64,000 nucleotides of DNA from DASPHG01 sp963849605 (GTDB lineage Bacteria; Actinomycetota; Thermoleophilia; Solirubrobacterales; Thermoleophilaceae), in assembly GCA_963849605.1 (NCBI GenBank), contig CAWKHX010000002.1, forward strand, positions 372,001 through 436,000, in the 5' to 3' direction. Positions within the stretch are counted from its first letter, which is position 1; every line of letters starts with the position of its first letter. Position numbers and translations under genes: made by a program. Below the pieces are notes generated by a model that saw nothing but the letters and a program-made list of their open reading frames with translations, had not been told where the DNA came from and searched no databases. Shown here piece by piece: positions 45,596 to 55,572 of the stretch.

Positions 45596-46152
45596 GTGCT
45601 GGCTGTGGGCACTCGTGCTCGTCCTCGCGCTCAACCCGGCGCGCGCCGCGTTCGCCGTCCCGCGCGGCCAACAGGACGCCGCGGGAGGTCCTCGAGGTGT
45701 CCGTGACGGGCGGTGCGATCGGCGGCCTCGCCGTCGTCGCGGCCGCGGCGCTAGCCGACCCGCTGCTGAACGCATTGGACGTCAGCGAACCGTCGTTCCG
45801 TGTCGCCGCGGGGATCGTCGCCGGGCTCGCCGGGATCAGCGACCTGTTCAGGCGACCGCCTCTGCCGGAGCCCGCGCTGCCCGGCCGCCGCGCAGCGCTC
45901 GTCCCCATCGCGATTCCAGCCGTGGCCCGCCCGGCCCTGCTCATTGTCGCCATCGGCGCCGGCGCCGACCAGGGCGTCCTCGTCAGCCTCGGCGCGATGG
46001 CGGCCGGTGTCGCGCTGCTGGCCGGGCTCGTCGCGAGCGTGCCTCAGGAGGGACCCCACGGCCGCGTCCTCCTGTGGGCGAGCCGGCTGCTGGCCGCGGG
46101 CCTGGTCGCCGGCGGCGCGATCCTCACCGTCGACGGGATCTTGGACGTCTAG
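45596..46152 (+). CDS. MarC-like membrane protein, frameshifted at the 5' end
   Basis: About 185 aa. First helix WLWALVLVLALNPARAAF and the following LNALDVSEPSFRVAAGIVAGLAGI match the MarC/NAAT-type layout (a P-containing TM1 and an F-GI-PAF-AGG motif). An extra base near 45664 separates TM1 from the rest (NRTPREVLEVSVTGGAIG...). The precise start is uncertain; a second indel between the toroid gene and this one, or a fused protein, is possible. Last gene of the HTTM operon. Confidence 0.6.
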
Positions 46153-46175
46153 CTGACGCTACTCCCGCCGCGTGG

Positions 46176-46922
46176 TCATGCCACGCGGTCGGAGCCGGCG
46201 TACACGTTCAGGCGGCCCTGTCGCGCGAACCCACAGAGGGTCATGTCGAGTTCGTCGGCGAGCTGTACGGCCAGCGAGGTCGGCGCGCCGACTCCCACCA
46301 GGATCGGTGCGCCGGCGACCGCCGCCTTCTGCACCAGCTCGAACGCCAGCCGGCCGCTGACGCAGAGGACGTGCCCATGAAGCGGCAGCAGCCCTTCGCG
46401 CAGCGCATGGCCGATCACCTTGTCCATCGCGTTGTGGCGGCCCACGTCCTCGCGCACGAGCCGCAGCTCGCCGTCCGCCGCGAACAACCCGGTCGCATGC
46501 ACGCCACCCGTGAGCTCGAACCCCGGCTGTGTGAGCCGATTCGGGAGATCGGCGAGGAGCTCGCGCGACAGAACCGGCCCCGGCGGCAGTGGCGGCGCGT
46601 CGACCGCCACCTCGTCGATTGCGCCCTTGCCGCAGACTCCGCACGACGACGTCGTGTAGAAGCGGCGCCGATCGATGCGGCGGCTCAGCGTTCCCTTGAC
46701 GTCGACCGTGTTCGCCGCGAGGTCGTCGGAGAGCCCGACCTCGCATGCCCTGTCGATGAGGCGCTCGCCGTAGAGGAAGCCGAGCGCCAACTCGTCGTCG
46801 TGACCGGGCGTGCGCATCGTCACCGCGACCGGCTCGCCGGCGACCCGTATCTCGAGTGGCTCTTCGACGGCGACCGCGTCCATCACGCCGTCGCGCTCGA
46901 CCATCGTGTGATGCCTGCTCAT
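46176..46922 (-). CDS. fdhD: FdhD, sulfurtransferase for molybdoenzyme activation
   Basis: 248 aa. Contains the essential CxxC in TTSSCGVCGKGAIDEV (about residues 93-105), GGVHATGLF and REDVGRHNAMDKVIGHAL. FdhD transfers sulfur to the molybdenum cofactor of formate dehydrogenases. Start ATG at 46922 overlaps the stop of the molybdoenzyme gene (ATGA), so the two are one translational unit. Confidence 0.93.
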   Translation of the reverse strand: MSRHHTMVERDGVMDAVAVEEPLEIRVAGEPVAVTMRTPGHDDELALGFLYGERLIDRACEVGLSDDLAANTVDVKGTLSRRIDRRRFYTTSSCGVCGKGAIDEVAVDAPPLPPGPVLSRELLADLPNRLTQPGFELTGGVHATGLFAADGELRLVREDVGRHNAMDKVIGHALREGLLPLHGHVLCVSGRLAFELVQKAAVAGAPILVGVGAPTSLAVQLADELDMTLCGFARQGRLNVYAGSDRVA

Positions 46923-49165
46923 GCGGCGCTCCGCTCCAGTCTGATCACGATCGACTTCGAGGTTGGAGTGTTGCTGCCCTCGGCGGTGCTGTCGAGCGGG
47001 ACGAGCGCGTTCGCCTCCGGGAAGTAGGCAGCCGCGCATCCGCGCGCGGTGGGGTAACTCGTCGCACGAAACCGCTCGGCGCGGCGCTCGCCGTCGTCCC
47101 ACTCGCCCACGAGGTCGACATGGTCACCGTCGCTCAGGCCGCGCTCCTCGAGATCCGCCGGGTGGACCAGCACCACCCTGCGGCCGCCCTTCACGCCCCG
47201 ATAGCGGTCGTTAAGCCCGTAGATCGTCGTGTTGTACTGATCGTGCGAGCGCATCGTCTGGAGCAGCAGGCGTCCCTCGGCCGGCCGAATCGCCTCGAGC
47301 TTGTTGACGGACAGCCGCGCACGGCCCGTCGACGTCGGGAACCGCAGCTCATCCCGAGGCGGGTGCGGCAGGACGAAGCCGTCCGGAAGCCGCTCCTCGA
47401 AGCGCTCGAAGCCGGGCACGACCTGCTCGATCTTCGCGCGCACGCGCGAGTAGTCGGCCTCGAACTCAGACCACGGGATCGGCGGATCGCCGTCGAGCAC
47501 GCGTCGGGCGAGGCCGCAGACGATCGCGACCTCGGAGCGGAGCGCCGCTGAGGCCGGCTCCAGGCGCCCGCGCGACGCATGCACCAGGCTCATCGAGTCC
47601 TCGACGGAGACGACCTGCTCGCCGGACGCCTGCACGTCGCGGTCGCTCCGCGCGAGCGCGGGAAGGATCAGCGCCTGGTCGCCGGTCACGAGGTGAGACC
47701 GGTTCAGCTTCGTGGACACCTGCACCGTCAGCCGCATGCGCCGCAGCGCGTCCGCGGTTGCATCCGTGTCCGGCGCGGCGCGCAGGAAGTTGCCTCCGAG
47801 AGCCATGAACACGCGCGCCCTCCCCGTGCTCATCGCGCGGATGCTGTCCACGACGTCGAAGCCCGGCTCGCGGGGCGGGCCGAACCCGAACGCCTCTCCC
47901 AGGCGGTCCAGGAAGCCGGCCGTCGGGCGCTCGCAGATGCCCATCGTGCGGTCGCCCTGCACGTTGCTGTGGCCGCGAACGGGGCAGAGCCCCGCGCCCC
48001 GGCGGCCGATGTTGCCGCGCAGGAGCAGGAAGTTCACGATCTCGCGGATCGTCGCGACGGCGTTGCGGTGCTGCGTCAGGCCCATCGCCCAGCACACCAC
48101 GGTCCGCTCGGATGCGATCACGAGCTCCGCGGCCTCCTCGATCTCCGCGCGCGCGAGGCCGGTCGCGTACTCCACGTCGGCCCACGACAGCGCCTCGAGC
48201 TCGCGCCGCAGCTCGTCGAAGCCGTCGCAATGCGCCCCGACGAAGTCCCGGTCGAGCGCGTCCGCGTCGAGGACCAGCCGATTCAGCGCCTTGAAGAGCG
48301 CGAGGTCGCCGTTCACGCGCACCTGCAGGAAGAGGTCCGACAGCTGCGTCCCGCGCCCGACGAGTCCCCGCACGGTCTGCGGGTTCTTGAACCGCATCAG
48401 GCCGGGCTCCGGCAGCGGGTTCACGGTCACGATGCGCGCGCCACGCCGCTTGGCCGTCTCGAGCGAGGTGAGCATGCGCGGGTGGTTCGTGCCCGGGTTC
48501 TGGCCGACTACGAGGATCAGGTCGGCGGCATGGATGTCGTCGAGCGAAACGCTCCCCTTGCCCACGCCCAGCGTCTCCGTGAGCGCGTAGCCGCTCGACT
48601 CATGGCAGAGGTTCGAGCAGTCGGGCAGGTTGTTCGTCCCGAACGCGCGGACGAAGAGCTGGTAGCAGAAGGCCGCCTCGTTGCTCGTTCGCCCGGAGGT
48701 GTAGAAGATCGCTTCGTCCGGCGAGTCGAGCCGGCCGAGCTCGTCCGCGATCAGGCCGAAGGCGTCGTCCCAGGCGATCGGCTCGTAGCGGTCTGAGCCG
48801 GAGCGCTTGACCATCGGCTCGGTCAGCCGCCCGCGCTGTCCCAGCCAGTAGTCCGACTGCTCCGCGAGCTGGCTGATGTCGTAGCGCTCGAAGAACGCGC
48901 GCGTCAGATGAGCCTTCGTCGCCTCCTCCGCCACGGCCTTGACGCCCTGCTCGCAGAAGTCGGCAACGTGCTGGTCCTCGGACTCGGGCCACGCGCACGC
49001 CGGGCAGGCGAAGCCGTCCTTCTGGTTGACGCGCCTGAGCGTGCGGGCCGAACGCACCGGCCCCATCGCCCCAAGCGCGGTGCGCAGCGATTTGAGGACC
49101 GACCGCGGCCCGGCGGCGACCTTCGCCGGCGCGACTACTCGAGGCGAGCGGTCCTCATCGGGCAC
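46919..49165 (-). CDS. YdeP-type molybdopterin oxidoreductase (formate dehydrogenase alpha-like)
   Basis: About 748 aa from the GTG at 49165. Molybdopterin oxidoreductase of the FdhF/YdeP group. Only a CPACAWP cysteine pair is seen near the N-terminus instead of a full four-Cys FeS motif. Cofactor-binding stretches IFYTSGRTSNEA, DLILVVGQNPGTNHP and VRGHSNVQGDRTMG, and a C-terminal molydopterin-binding domain (MRSHDQYNTTIYGLNDRYRG). Coupled to fdhD. No FeS, cytochrome or NADH subunit is adjacent. E. coli YdeP contributes to acid resistance; the reaction is unknown. Confidence 0.85.
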   Translation of the reverse strand: MPDEDRSPRVVAPAKVAAGPRSVLKSLRTALGAMGPVRSARTLRRVNQKDGFACPACAWPESEDQHVADFCEQGVKAVAEEATKAHLTRAFFERYDISQLAEQSDYWLGQRGRLTEPMVKRSGSDRYEPIAWDDAFGLIADELGRLDSPDEAIFYTSGRTSNEAAFCYQLFVRAFGTNNLPDCSNLCHESSGYALTETLGVGKGSVSLDDIHAADLILVVGQNPGTNHPRMLTSLETAKRRGARIVTVNPLPEPGLMRFKNPQTVRGLVGRGTQLSDLFLQVRVNGDLALFKALNRLVLDADALDRDFVGAHCDGFDELRRELEALSWADVEYATGLARAEIEEAAELVIASERTVVCWAMGLTQHRNAVATIREIVNFLLLRGNIGRRGAGLCPVRGHSNVQGDRTMGICERPTAGFLDRLGEAFGFGPPREPGFDVVDSIRAMSTGRARVFMALGGNFLRAAPDTDATADALRRMRLTVQVSTKLNRSHLVTGDQALILPALARSDRDVQASGEQVVSVEDSMSLVHASRGRLEPASAALRSEVAIVCGLARRVLDGDPPIPWSEFEADYSRVRAKIEQVVPGFERFEERLPDGFVLPHPPRDELRFPTSTGRARLSVNKLEAIRPAEGRLLLQTMRSHDQYNTTIYGLNDRYRGVKGGRRVVLVHPADLEERGLSDGDHVDLVGEWDDGERRAERFRATSYPTARGCAAAYFPEANALVPLDSTAEGSNTPTSKSIVIRLERSAA

Positions 49166-49247
49166 CGGTTCAGTAAACCAGTGCCGAGCAACGCGTTGGT
49201 AACACCCCGCCCGACACACGGCGCAAACATGCGCCGCGATGGGTCCG

Positions 49248-50255
49248 TTAGATCCGCAGCTCGCTGGGGACGATCGAAAGCTCGAGCGCGCGATCGGCCC
49301 GCAGGACGTAGAGCGTGACCGGCCGGCCGATCACCTCTCCGACCATCAGGCGCTGGAGATCGTCCACGCCCTCCACGCCGTGGCCGTCTACGGCGACGAT
49401 GAGGTCCTCGGGCCTGAGCCCGGCGTGCTCGGCGGGGCTGTCGCGCACGACCTCGACCACTTCGATGCCGGTTGGCCTCCCGACCTGCTCGCGCAGGCGC
49501 GGCGGTATCGGCCGGGGCCCGCCGGCGATCCCGAGGTAGGCCCGAAGGACGCGGCCTTCGCTCATCAGCTGCCCGATGATCCGGCGCGTCGCGCTGTTGA
49601 TCGGAACGGCTAGGCCCAGGCCGACGCCGGCGACCGCGGTGTTCACGCCGACGACGCGTCCGCTTCCGTCGCCCAGCGCGCCGCCGGAGTTGCCCGGGTT
49701 GAGCGCCGCGTCGGTCTGAATCACGTTGTCCACGACGCGGACGGCGCCGCGCGGCCCCACGGGCAGCGAGCGCCCGAGCGCCGAGACCACCCCCGCCGTC
49801 ACCGAGCCCGTGAACCCATAGGGGTTTCCGATCGCCACGACGAGCTGGCCGACGCGCAGTTGCTCGGCATCGCCCAGCTCGGCCGCCGGCAGGTCGCCGT
49901 CGTGCGTTCGCAGCACGGCGAGGTCGGAGAGCGGGTCGGCGCCGACGACCGCGAAGGGGAGCTCGCGCCCGTCGCTGAACGACGCGCGTCCGGAGCTGCG
50001 CGATGCGCCCTCGACGACGTGCGCGGACGTGATCAAGAAGCCATCGGGCGAGATCACCACGCCGCTGCCGCCTCCGGCTCGGCGGCCGCGGTGCGAGATC
50101 CGGAGGTTGGCCACCGTCGGGGTCAGGAACTGCGCAACGGCCGCCACCGTCCGCGAGTACGCATCCAGCGCCTCGCTCTCGGACGGGAGCCGCCGGTCGC
50201 GCGGATCGTGTTCTTCACGCCCCGCTTCTGAGGAGACGAGCCTGAGCGTCCTCAT
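49248..50255 (-). CDS. Trypsin-like serine protease with PDZ domain (S1C/HtrA-type)
   Basis: 335 aa. Catalytic triad: His in ITSAHVVEG, Asp in DPLSDLAVLRTH, Ser in NPGNSGGALGD. One PDZ domain at about residues 245-325 (GIEVVEVVRDSPAEHAGL). There is no signal peptide or membrane segment; the N-terminus is charged, so it probably acts in the cytoplasm, unlike most HtrA proteins. Single gene between the molybdoenzyme and the P450. Confidence 0.9.
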   Translation of the reverse strand: MRTLRLVSSEAGREEHDPRDRRLPSESEALDAYSRTVAAVAQFLTPTVANLRISHRGRRAGGGSGVVISPDGFLITSAHVVEGASRSSGRASFSDGRELPFAVVGADPLSDLAVLRTHDGDLPAAELGDAEQLRVGQLVVAIGNPYGFTGSVTAGVVSALGRSLPVGPRGAVRVVDNVIQTDAALNPGNSGGALGDGSGRVVGVNTAVAGVGLGLAVPINSATRRIIGQLMSEGRVLRAYLGIAGGPRPIPPRLREQVGRPTGIEVVEVVRDSPAEHAGLRPEDLIVAVDGHGVEGVDDLQRLMVGEVIGRPVTLYVLRADRALELSIVPSELRI

Positions 50256-50264
50256 ACGCAGAGC

Positions 50265-51536
50265 CTACGCCCCGCGAGTCGTGGCCCCGCCCGTCTCGAA
50301 CGGCATCACCGTGATGCCGTTGATGAAGTTGCCGAGCACGTAGGCCGGCTCGCCGACCTCGAGCGCTGGGAAACGGCCGAGCAGCTCGGCGAAGAGCGTC
50401 TTCAGCTGCATCCGGGCCAGCGCCGCGCCCATGCAGAAGTGCGGCCCGCCGCCTCCGAAGCCGACATGGCGGTTGGGATCGCGCGAGATGTCGAACTCGT
50501 TCGGCCGCTCGAACGCCGACTCGTCGCGGTTCGCTGCGGGGTAGAACATCACGACCTTCTCGCCGGCCGCGATCGCCTGGCCGGCGACCTCGGTGTCACG
50601 CGTCGCGGTCCTGCGGAAGGTCATCACGGGCGACGCCCAGCGGACGAACTCCTCGACCGCCGTCTCGACTCGGCCGTCGAGATCGCTCATCAGGAACTCC
50701 CGCTGGTCGGGGAAGTCGCACAGCGCGCGCATCGCATGCGAGGTCGTGTGGCGCGTCGTGTCGTTGCCGGCCACCGAGAGCAGCACGACGAAGGCCCCGA
50801 TCTCCGCATCGGTCAGACGATCGCCGTCGACCTCGGCCTGCACGAGGTCGGTGATCAGGTCGTCGGCCGGCCGCTCCCGCCGCTCCGCGCAGAGGCGGAA
50901 CGAGATCCCGGTCATGATCGTCATCGACTCGGTTACGACCTCGAGCGGCGTCCGCCCGGCGAGGAAATCGGGGTCGTTCCATGAGACCGCGGCATCGACG
51001 CCCCACAGCACCGCCTCCCGGTCCTCCTCCGGGACGCCGAGCATCCGCATGATGGTCATCATCGGCAGCCGCTTGGCGACGGCCTCGACGAAGTCGCCCT
51101 CGACCCCGTCGCCGAGGTCGTCGACGATCGTCCTGGCGTCGGCGCGGATGCCGTCCTCGATGCGTTTGACGGCCCGCGGCTTGAACCCCTCCGCGACCAG
51201 CTTGCGCAGGGTCGCGTGGCGCGGGTCGTCCATCGCGAGGAAGGACTGCGACGCCTCGAGGAGCTCCGCCGGGATGTCCTCGAACATCACCCCCTGCCCC
51301 GAGCGGAACCGATCCGGGTCGCGCGAGACCTCGCGCACGTCGTCGTAGCGCACGATCGCCCAGTAGCCGCCGGTGCCCTCGGACTCGGGTAGGAGCTGCG
51401 ACTCCGGCTGACGGTGCCAGGAGACGGGCGCGCTCGCCCGGAGCTCCGCGAAGCCGTCCTCGCGCTCGGACGGCGGCAGCGCCCAGAACTCCATCGACGA
51501 GAGGTCTACGGGCGCGGTGTGCGCATGCCCCGTCAT
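50265..51536 (-). CDS. Cytochrome P450 (CYP125/CYP124/CYP142-like)
   Basis: 423 aa. Haem-binding loop FGGGGPHFCMGAALARMQ with the axial Cys, I-helix AGNDTTRHTTSHAM, and ExxR in EEFVRWASPV. The ending NFINGITVMPFE is reminiscent of the mycobacterial steroid/branched-lipid hydroxylases. No ferredoxin gene is adjacent. GTG/ATG start near 51536 overlaps the LuxR regulator stop by 4 nt on the same strand, so the regulator may control it. Confidence 0.9.
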   Translation of the reverse strand: MTGHAHTAPVDLSSMEFWALPPSEREDGFAELRASAPVSWHRQPESQLLPESEGTGGYWAIVRYDDVREVSRDPDRFRSGQGVMFEDIPAELLEASQSFLAMDDPRHATLRKLVAEGFKPRAVKRIEDGIRADARTIVDDLGDGVEGDFVEAVAKRLPMMTIMRMLGVPEEDREAVLWGVDAAVSWNDPDFLAGRTPLEVVTESMTIMTGISFRLCAERRERPADDLITDLVQAEVDGDRLTDAEIGAFVVLLSVAGNDTTRHTTSHAMRALCDFPDQREFLMSDLDGRVETAVEEFVRWASPVMTFRRTATRDTEVAGQAIAAGEKVVMFYPAANRDESAFERPNEFDISRDPNRHVGFGGGGPHFCMGAALARMQLKTLFAELLGRFPALEVGEPAYVLGNFINGITVMPFETGGATTRGA

Positions 51537-54163
51537 GTTGGGCGCGTGAGCCCGAGGTCGGCCGCGGCGGCGGCCGCCTGTGCGCGCGAGCCGACGTCGA
51601 GCTTGCGCAGGATCGCCGAGACGTGGTGGTCGACCGTGCGTACGGACACCACCAGCCGTTCGGCGATCTCGGCGTTGCGCAAACCCTCCGCTAGAAGCCC
51701 GAGCACCTCCATCTCCCGGGCGGTGAGCTGCGCCGGGTTGCGGCTCGTCCGCGGCCGCGGACCACGCGGAAGGTTGCGAACGCCGCGCTGCCGCATGCGG
51801 CGCGTGACCACCTTCGCGGTCGCGTGCGCGCCCATCTCGTACAGGGATTCGAGCGCCTTCCGGCGGTGTTCGTCATCTCCGTCCGCGGCGGTCAGCGCCC
51901 ACTGGTACCGACATCCGAGCTCAGACCACAGCTCGCACGCCCCACGCCAATCGCCGGCGACGGTAAGAGCACACGGCTCAGCAATGTCGGTCGGAGGTGG
52001 CTCGTCCGAACCGGCACGGTGGCGCCAGAGCGCGAGCTCGCCGGACATCCACCCGACCCGGTCTCCGACGGCCAAGTCCCACGCTCGCTGCGTCTCCTCG
52101 AGAGCGGCTTCGTCCCGGCCCTCGATCCAGGCCGCTTCGGCCCGCGCGATCGCGACGGGCCCCAGGCGCGGGATCTGACCGGAGCGCTCTGCCAGCTCGA
52201 GGGCACGGTCGAGCGGCTCCCACTGTCCGGGCTCCCCGCGTCGCGCACGCAGCCGTCCGAGCACCGTCAGGGCAAGGGTCGTGGCGGGACCGATGCCGCC
52301 CAGGCGCAGCACGAATTCAACCGAGTCGGCGGCGCGCGTCCACTCGCCCCGCTCCAGGGCACACTCGGCCCGGACTGAGAACAGGTAGGGGCTCGTTCCT
52401 CCGAGGTCCTGCCGGTCACAGAACTCGATCGCTGTATCGATCAGGCGCTCTGCCTCGTCGAATTGCCAGCGCCGACCCGCATCCCGCGCCAGGAAGACGT
52501 ACGCCGCCCCCTCCACGACCGGATGCCCTCCGGCGCGTGCGAGCTCGATGCTTTGCTGGAGCATCTCGCGGCCACTCGTCTCGTCTTGTGCGAGCTCCGC
52601 CGCGCCCATCCGGCCGAGCGCCTCGGCGATGGGGTGGGTGTCGCCGAGTCTCTCCCCTAGCTCGATAGCGCGCCGGCCCCACGCGGCTGCTTCCACGCGG
52701 TTACCGTCAGTGGCGTACACGAGCGACAGTCCGGCGTACGCATGTGCAAGCTCACTTCCGGGCTCGATCGCCTCTAGCACGGCGATCGAGTCGCGCGCCG
52801 CAGCCTCTGCCTCCTGCCGTCTGCCGATGAGCCACAGCGGCCAGACGAGCGCACGCAGGGCATCGCCCTCCCGCCGCTTGTCCCCGGCCTCGGCGTAGAT
52901 CCGCGCGGCTCGACGGCAAAGGTCGATGGCATCCGTCGCTCGCCCAACCGTCCTGCACTCCTCCGCGGCACGGTCCAGCAGATGCGCGCGTGTCTTCGCC
53001 GGTAGATCTTCCGCATAGCGGAGAGCGCGCTCGTACTGCGCAGCCGCCTCGCGGTGCGCACCGAGTGCGGACGCGTGCTCTGCGGCGGCGGGCGCGTAGC
53101 GCTGCACGGCCTTCGCGTCGCCTGCGGCATCGGCATGGTGGGCGAGCTCCGCGAGGTCGGTCCCGGGTCGGTTCGGGTCAGAGAGCGCCTCCAGCGCTGC
53201 GCGATGGAGCTTCAGCCGCCTCCTCGGGGGGATCACCTCTTCGACCGCGAGCCGCGCGAGGTCGTGACGGAAGGAGATCGACTCGCCATCCGCCGTGAGC
53301 ACGCCGGACGCGAGACAGGCGTCGAGCGCGTCGACCTCATTCGGGGCCAGGAGCTCCAGCAACCAGAGCTCGGTGGCCTGAGAACTGATGGCGACCGCGT
53401 CGAGGAGGTGGCGCGCAGGGGCGGGTAGACGACTCGCGCGCGCGATCACCGCGTCGCGAACCGTCTGGGGAACGTCCTCGTCGCCCGCCGCAAGCGCCTC
53501 GGTGACGAAGAACGGGTTGCCGCCGGTCGCGCGGTAGAGCTCTGAACCGTCGATCGCGTGCGACGCGGCCAAGTGCGCGACCGCCTCTGCCGAAAGAGGG
53601 TCCAGATGCAGGCGCTTGACAGAGGGCTCACGGCCGAGCTCACCGAGCACCGCGCGGAGTGTGTGCTCCCGCGGGAGCTCGTCGTCGCGATACGTGGCAA
53701 GTACCAGCGCCGGAACCGATGTCACCCGGCTGATGAGCATCCGAAGCACGTCGAGCGAAGCCTCGTCCGCCCAGTGAAGATCCTCGAGAACGAGTGCCGT
53801 CGGTCGTCGTGCCAGCTCGCGCAGAAGCGCAGTCGCGATCTCGTACGGCTTGGCGCCCTCTTCGACGAGCGCCTCCATCTCGCCGCCGGCCTGTGCGGCC
53901 ACGTCCGAGAACGGGCCCAGCGGCCGCGGCGTGAACAGGGGATCGCAGCCGCCCCACATGAACCTCGGCTGCGCGCCCTGCCGCGCTCGGAACGTACGCA
54001 GCAGCGACGTCTTGCCGATACCCGCCTCGCCCACAATCAGCACCGCACGCCCTCCGGCTGTCTCGACAGCCGCGACTTCCGCTGTCAGCGAGTCGAGGGC
54101 GGCGGAGCGTTCGAGGAGCCCCTCGCTGCGATCGACCTCCAGGTCGATACCCGTTTCATGCAT
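51533..54163 (-). CDS. Large ATP-binding LuxR-family transcriptional regulator (LAL-type)
   Basis: 876 aa from the ATG at 54163. N-terminal AAA/NB domain with Walker A GEAGIGKT (about residues 45-52) and Walker B ALVLEDLHWAD; a long helical TPR-like middle rich in Ala, Leu and Glu; C-terminal LuxR HTH (LTAREMEVLGLLAEG ... VRTVDHHVSAILRKL). Such LAL regulators bind ligands or proteins and activate neighbouring genes; the P450 is the nearest candidate. Two more in-frame starts (ATG plus three codons, or TTG) lie just upstream. Confidence 0.9.
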   Translation of the reverse strand: MHETGIDLEVDRSEGLLERSAALDSLTAEVAAVETAGGRAVLIVGEAGIGKTSLLRTFRARQGAQPRFMWGGCDPLFTPRPLGPFSDVAAQAGGEMEALVEEGAKPYEIATALLRELARRPTALVLEDLHWADEASLDVLRMLISRVTSVPALVLATYRDDELPREHTLRAVLGELGREPSVKRLHLDPLSAEAVAHLAASHAIDGSELYRATGGNPFFVTEALAAGDEDVPQTVRDAVIARASRLPAPARHLLDAVAISSQATELWLLELLAPNEVDALDACLASGVLTADGESISFRHDLARLAVEEVIPPRRRLKLHRAALEALSDPNRPGTDLAELAHHADAAGDAKAVQRYAPAAAEHASALGAHREAAAQYERALRYAEDLPAKTRAHLLDRAAEECRTVGRATDAIDLCRRAARIYAEAGDKRREGDALRALVWPLWLIGRRQEAEAAARDSIAVLEAIEPGSELAHAYAGLSLVYATDGNRVEAAAWGRRAIELGERLGDTHPIAEALGRMGAAELAQDETSGREMLQQSIELARAGGHPVVEGAAYVFLARDAGRRWQFDEAERLIDTAIEFCDRQDLGGTSPYLFSVRAECALERGEWTRAADSVEFVLRLGGIGPATTLALTVLGRLRARRGEPGQWEPLDRALELAERSGQIPRLGPVAIARAEAAWIEGRDEAALEETQRAWDLAVGDRVGWMSGELALWRHRAGSDEPPPTDIAEPCALTVAGDWRGACELWSELGCRYQWALTAADGDDEHRRKALESLYEMGAHATAKVVTRRMRQRGVRNLPRGPRPRTSRNPAQLTAREMEVLGLLAEGLRNAEIAERLVVSVRTVDHHVSAILRKLDVGSRAQAAAAAADLGLTRPT

Positions 54164-54212
54164 GTCCTCCAACCATGATCGTAGGACCGTCGCCAGTCCC
54201 GCAACCAGCAGA

Positions 54213-55572
54213 ATGGCCCGCATGCCGCTGAGCGAACTGTTGCGGACCGCGGTCGAGACAGGCGATTGGGCGCAGCTGCGACCACGGTTCGCCGACGACG
54301 CGGTGCTCGACACGAGCAGCGAGATGGGCCGAAGGCAAGTGAACGGCGCCGACGCGATCGTCGCGCACCTCTCGGTCCCGGGCCCGGGAGAGATCCACGA
54401 CTGGCAGGCCGAGGAGTGGCCCGCCGGCGTCGCGCTCAGCTTCGAATGGGAGGGCGCGGACGACCGGGATCGGCGCCGCTGGTACGTGCGGACGAACACG
54501 GACGGTGAGGTGACGGAGATCTGGAGCACGGCTGCGCGCCCGACCGGGGGTGTCGCGCCTGCGGTCAGCCCGCCGCCGTCACTGCTCGACGAGCTCGGCG
54601 CGACGCGGCTCGAACCGCTCGCCCATGGCGGCAATTCCGGGGCGGCGCTGGTCAGGGCGTTCCGCGACGACGGTGGCGCGTTCGTCCTGAAGCGGGTGAG
54701 CGCAGCCGGGCGCCGACTGGCTCGCGCGCGCGACGCACGACGAGGGGCGCACGGCCCAGCTCTACCTGGCCGGGGCGTTCGGCCGGATGCCGGCCGCGAT
54801 CAGCCACGGCATCGTCGCGGTCGAACGATCCGGGGATGCCGCCTGGATCGCGATGCGCGACGTCCAGCCGCACCTCCTCCCGCCGAACGCGCGCCTCTCG
54901 CGCGAGGAGAGCCGGCGAATCCTCACCGCCGCAGCCGAGCTCCATCGCACGTTCCGGGACGGCGTTCCGCCCGGCCCCGCCACCCTCGCCGACCGGATCG
55001 GGATGTCCTCGCCCGGAGTGGCCGATGCGGAGCGGCCCCACCCGGACCTCCTGCCGAAGCAGTTCGAGCAGGGCTGGGATGCCTTCGGCGAGCTGGTGCC
55101 CGCCGACGTCGGCGACGTCGTGCTCGACCTGACGCGCCGCCCGGACGCGCTCGCCGACGCCCTGCTCCGTGCTCACGGCGGGCCGACGCTGATCCACGGC
55201 GACCTGCGCGGCGACAACCTCGGTTTCGACGGCAGCCGCCTCGTGCTGATCGACTGGGACCTCGCAACCGCCGGCACGCCCACCGTCGAGTTCTCCTGGT
55301 ACCTGGCGCACTCCGCGCGCCGGATCGACGCCGAGCACGACGAGCTCGAAGCCGACCATCGCTCCACGCAGGGCGATGAGCTGAGCGACGACGAGGTCGA
55401 GCTCGGCATGGTCTCCGGGCTCGTTCAGTACGGCTGGCGCATCGCGCATAGCGCGCGCGTGCATCCCGATCCGGCGGAGACCGAGTGGGGCCGGCGTGAG
55501 CTCGACTGGTGGGTGCCGCGCGCGCGAACGGCGCTCGAGCGCCTCGGCGGCGCGCCCTCGGCTACTTCTTGA
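54213..55572 (+). CDS. SnoaL-like domain fused to aminoglycoside-phosphotransferase-type kinase, one frameshift
   Basis: About 450 aa when joined. N-terminal about 110 residues form a SnoaL/NTF2-like fold (LLRTAVETGDWAQLRPRFADD, VAHLSVPGPGEIHDW). The rest is an APH/choline-kinase-like domain: GGNSGAALVRAF (nucleotide loop), Lys in FVLKRVS, and the catalytic LIHGDLRGDNLGFDG with IDWDLA. +1 near 54710 separates the two N-terminal kinase strands (DWLARATHDEGR lies in the other frame). Substrate unknown: aminoglycoside, other small molecule or protein. Confidence 0.75.
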
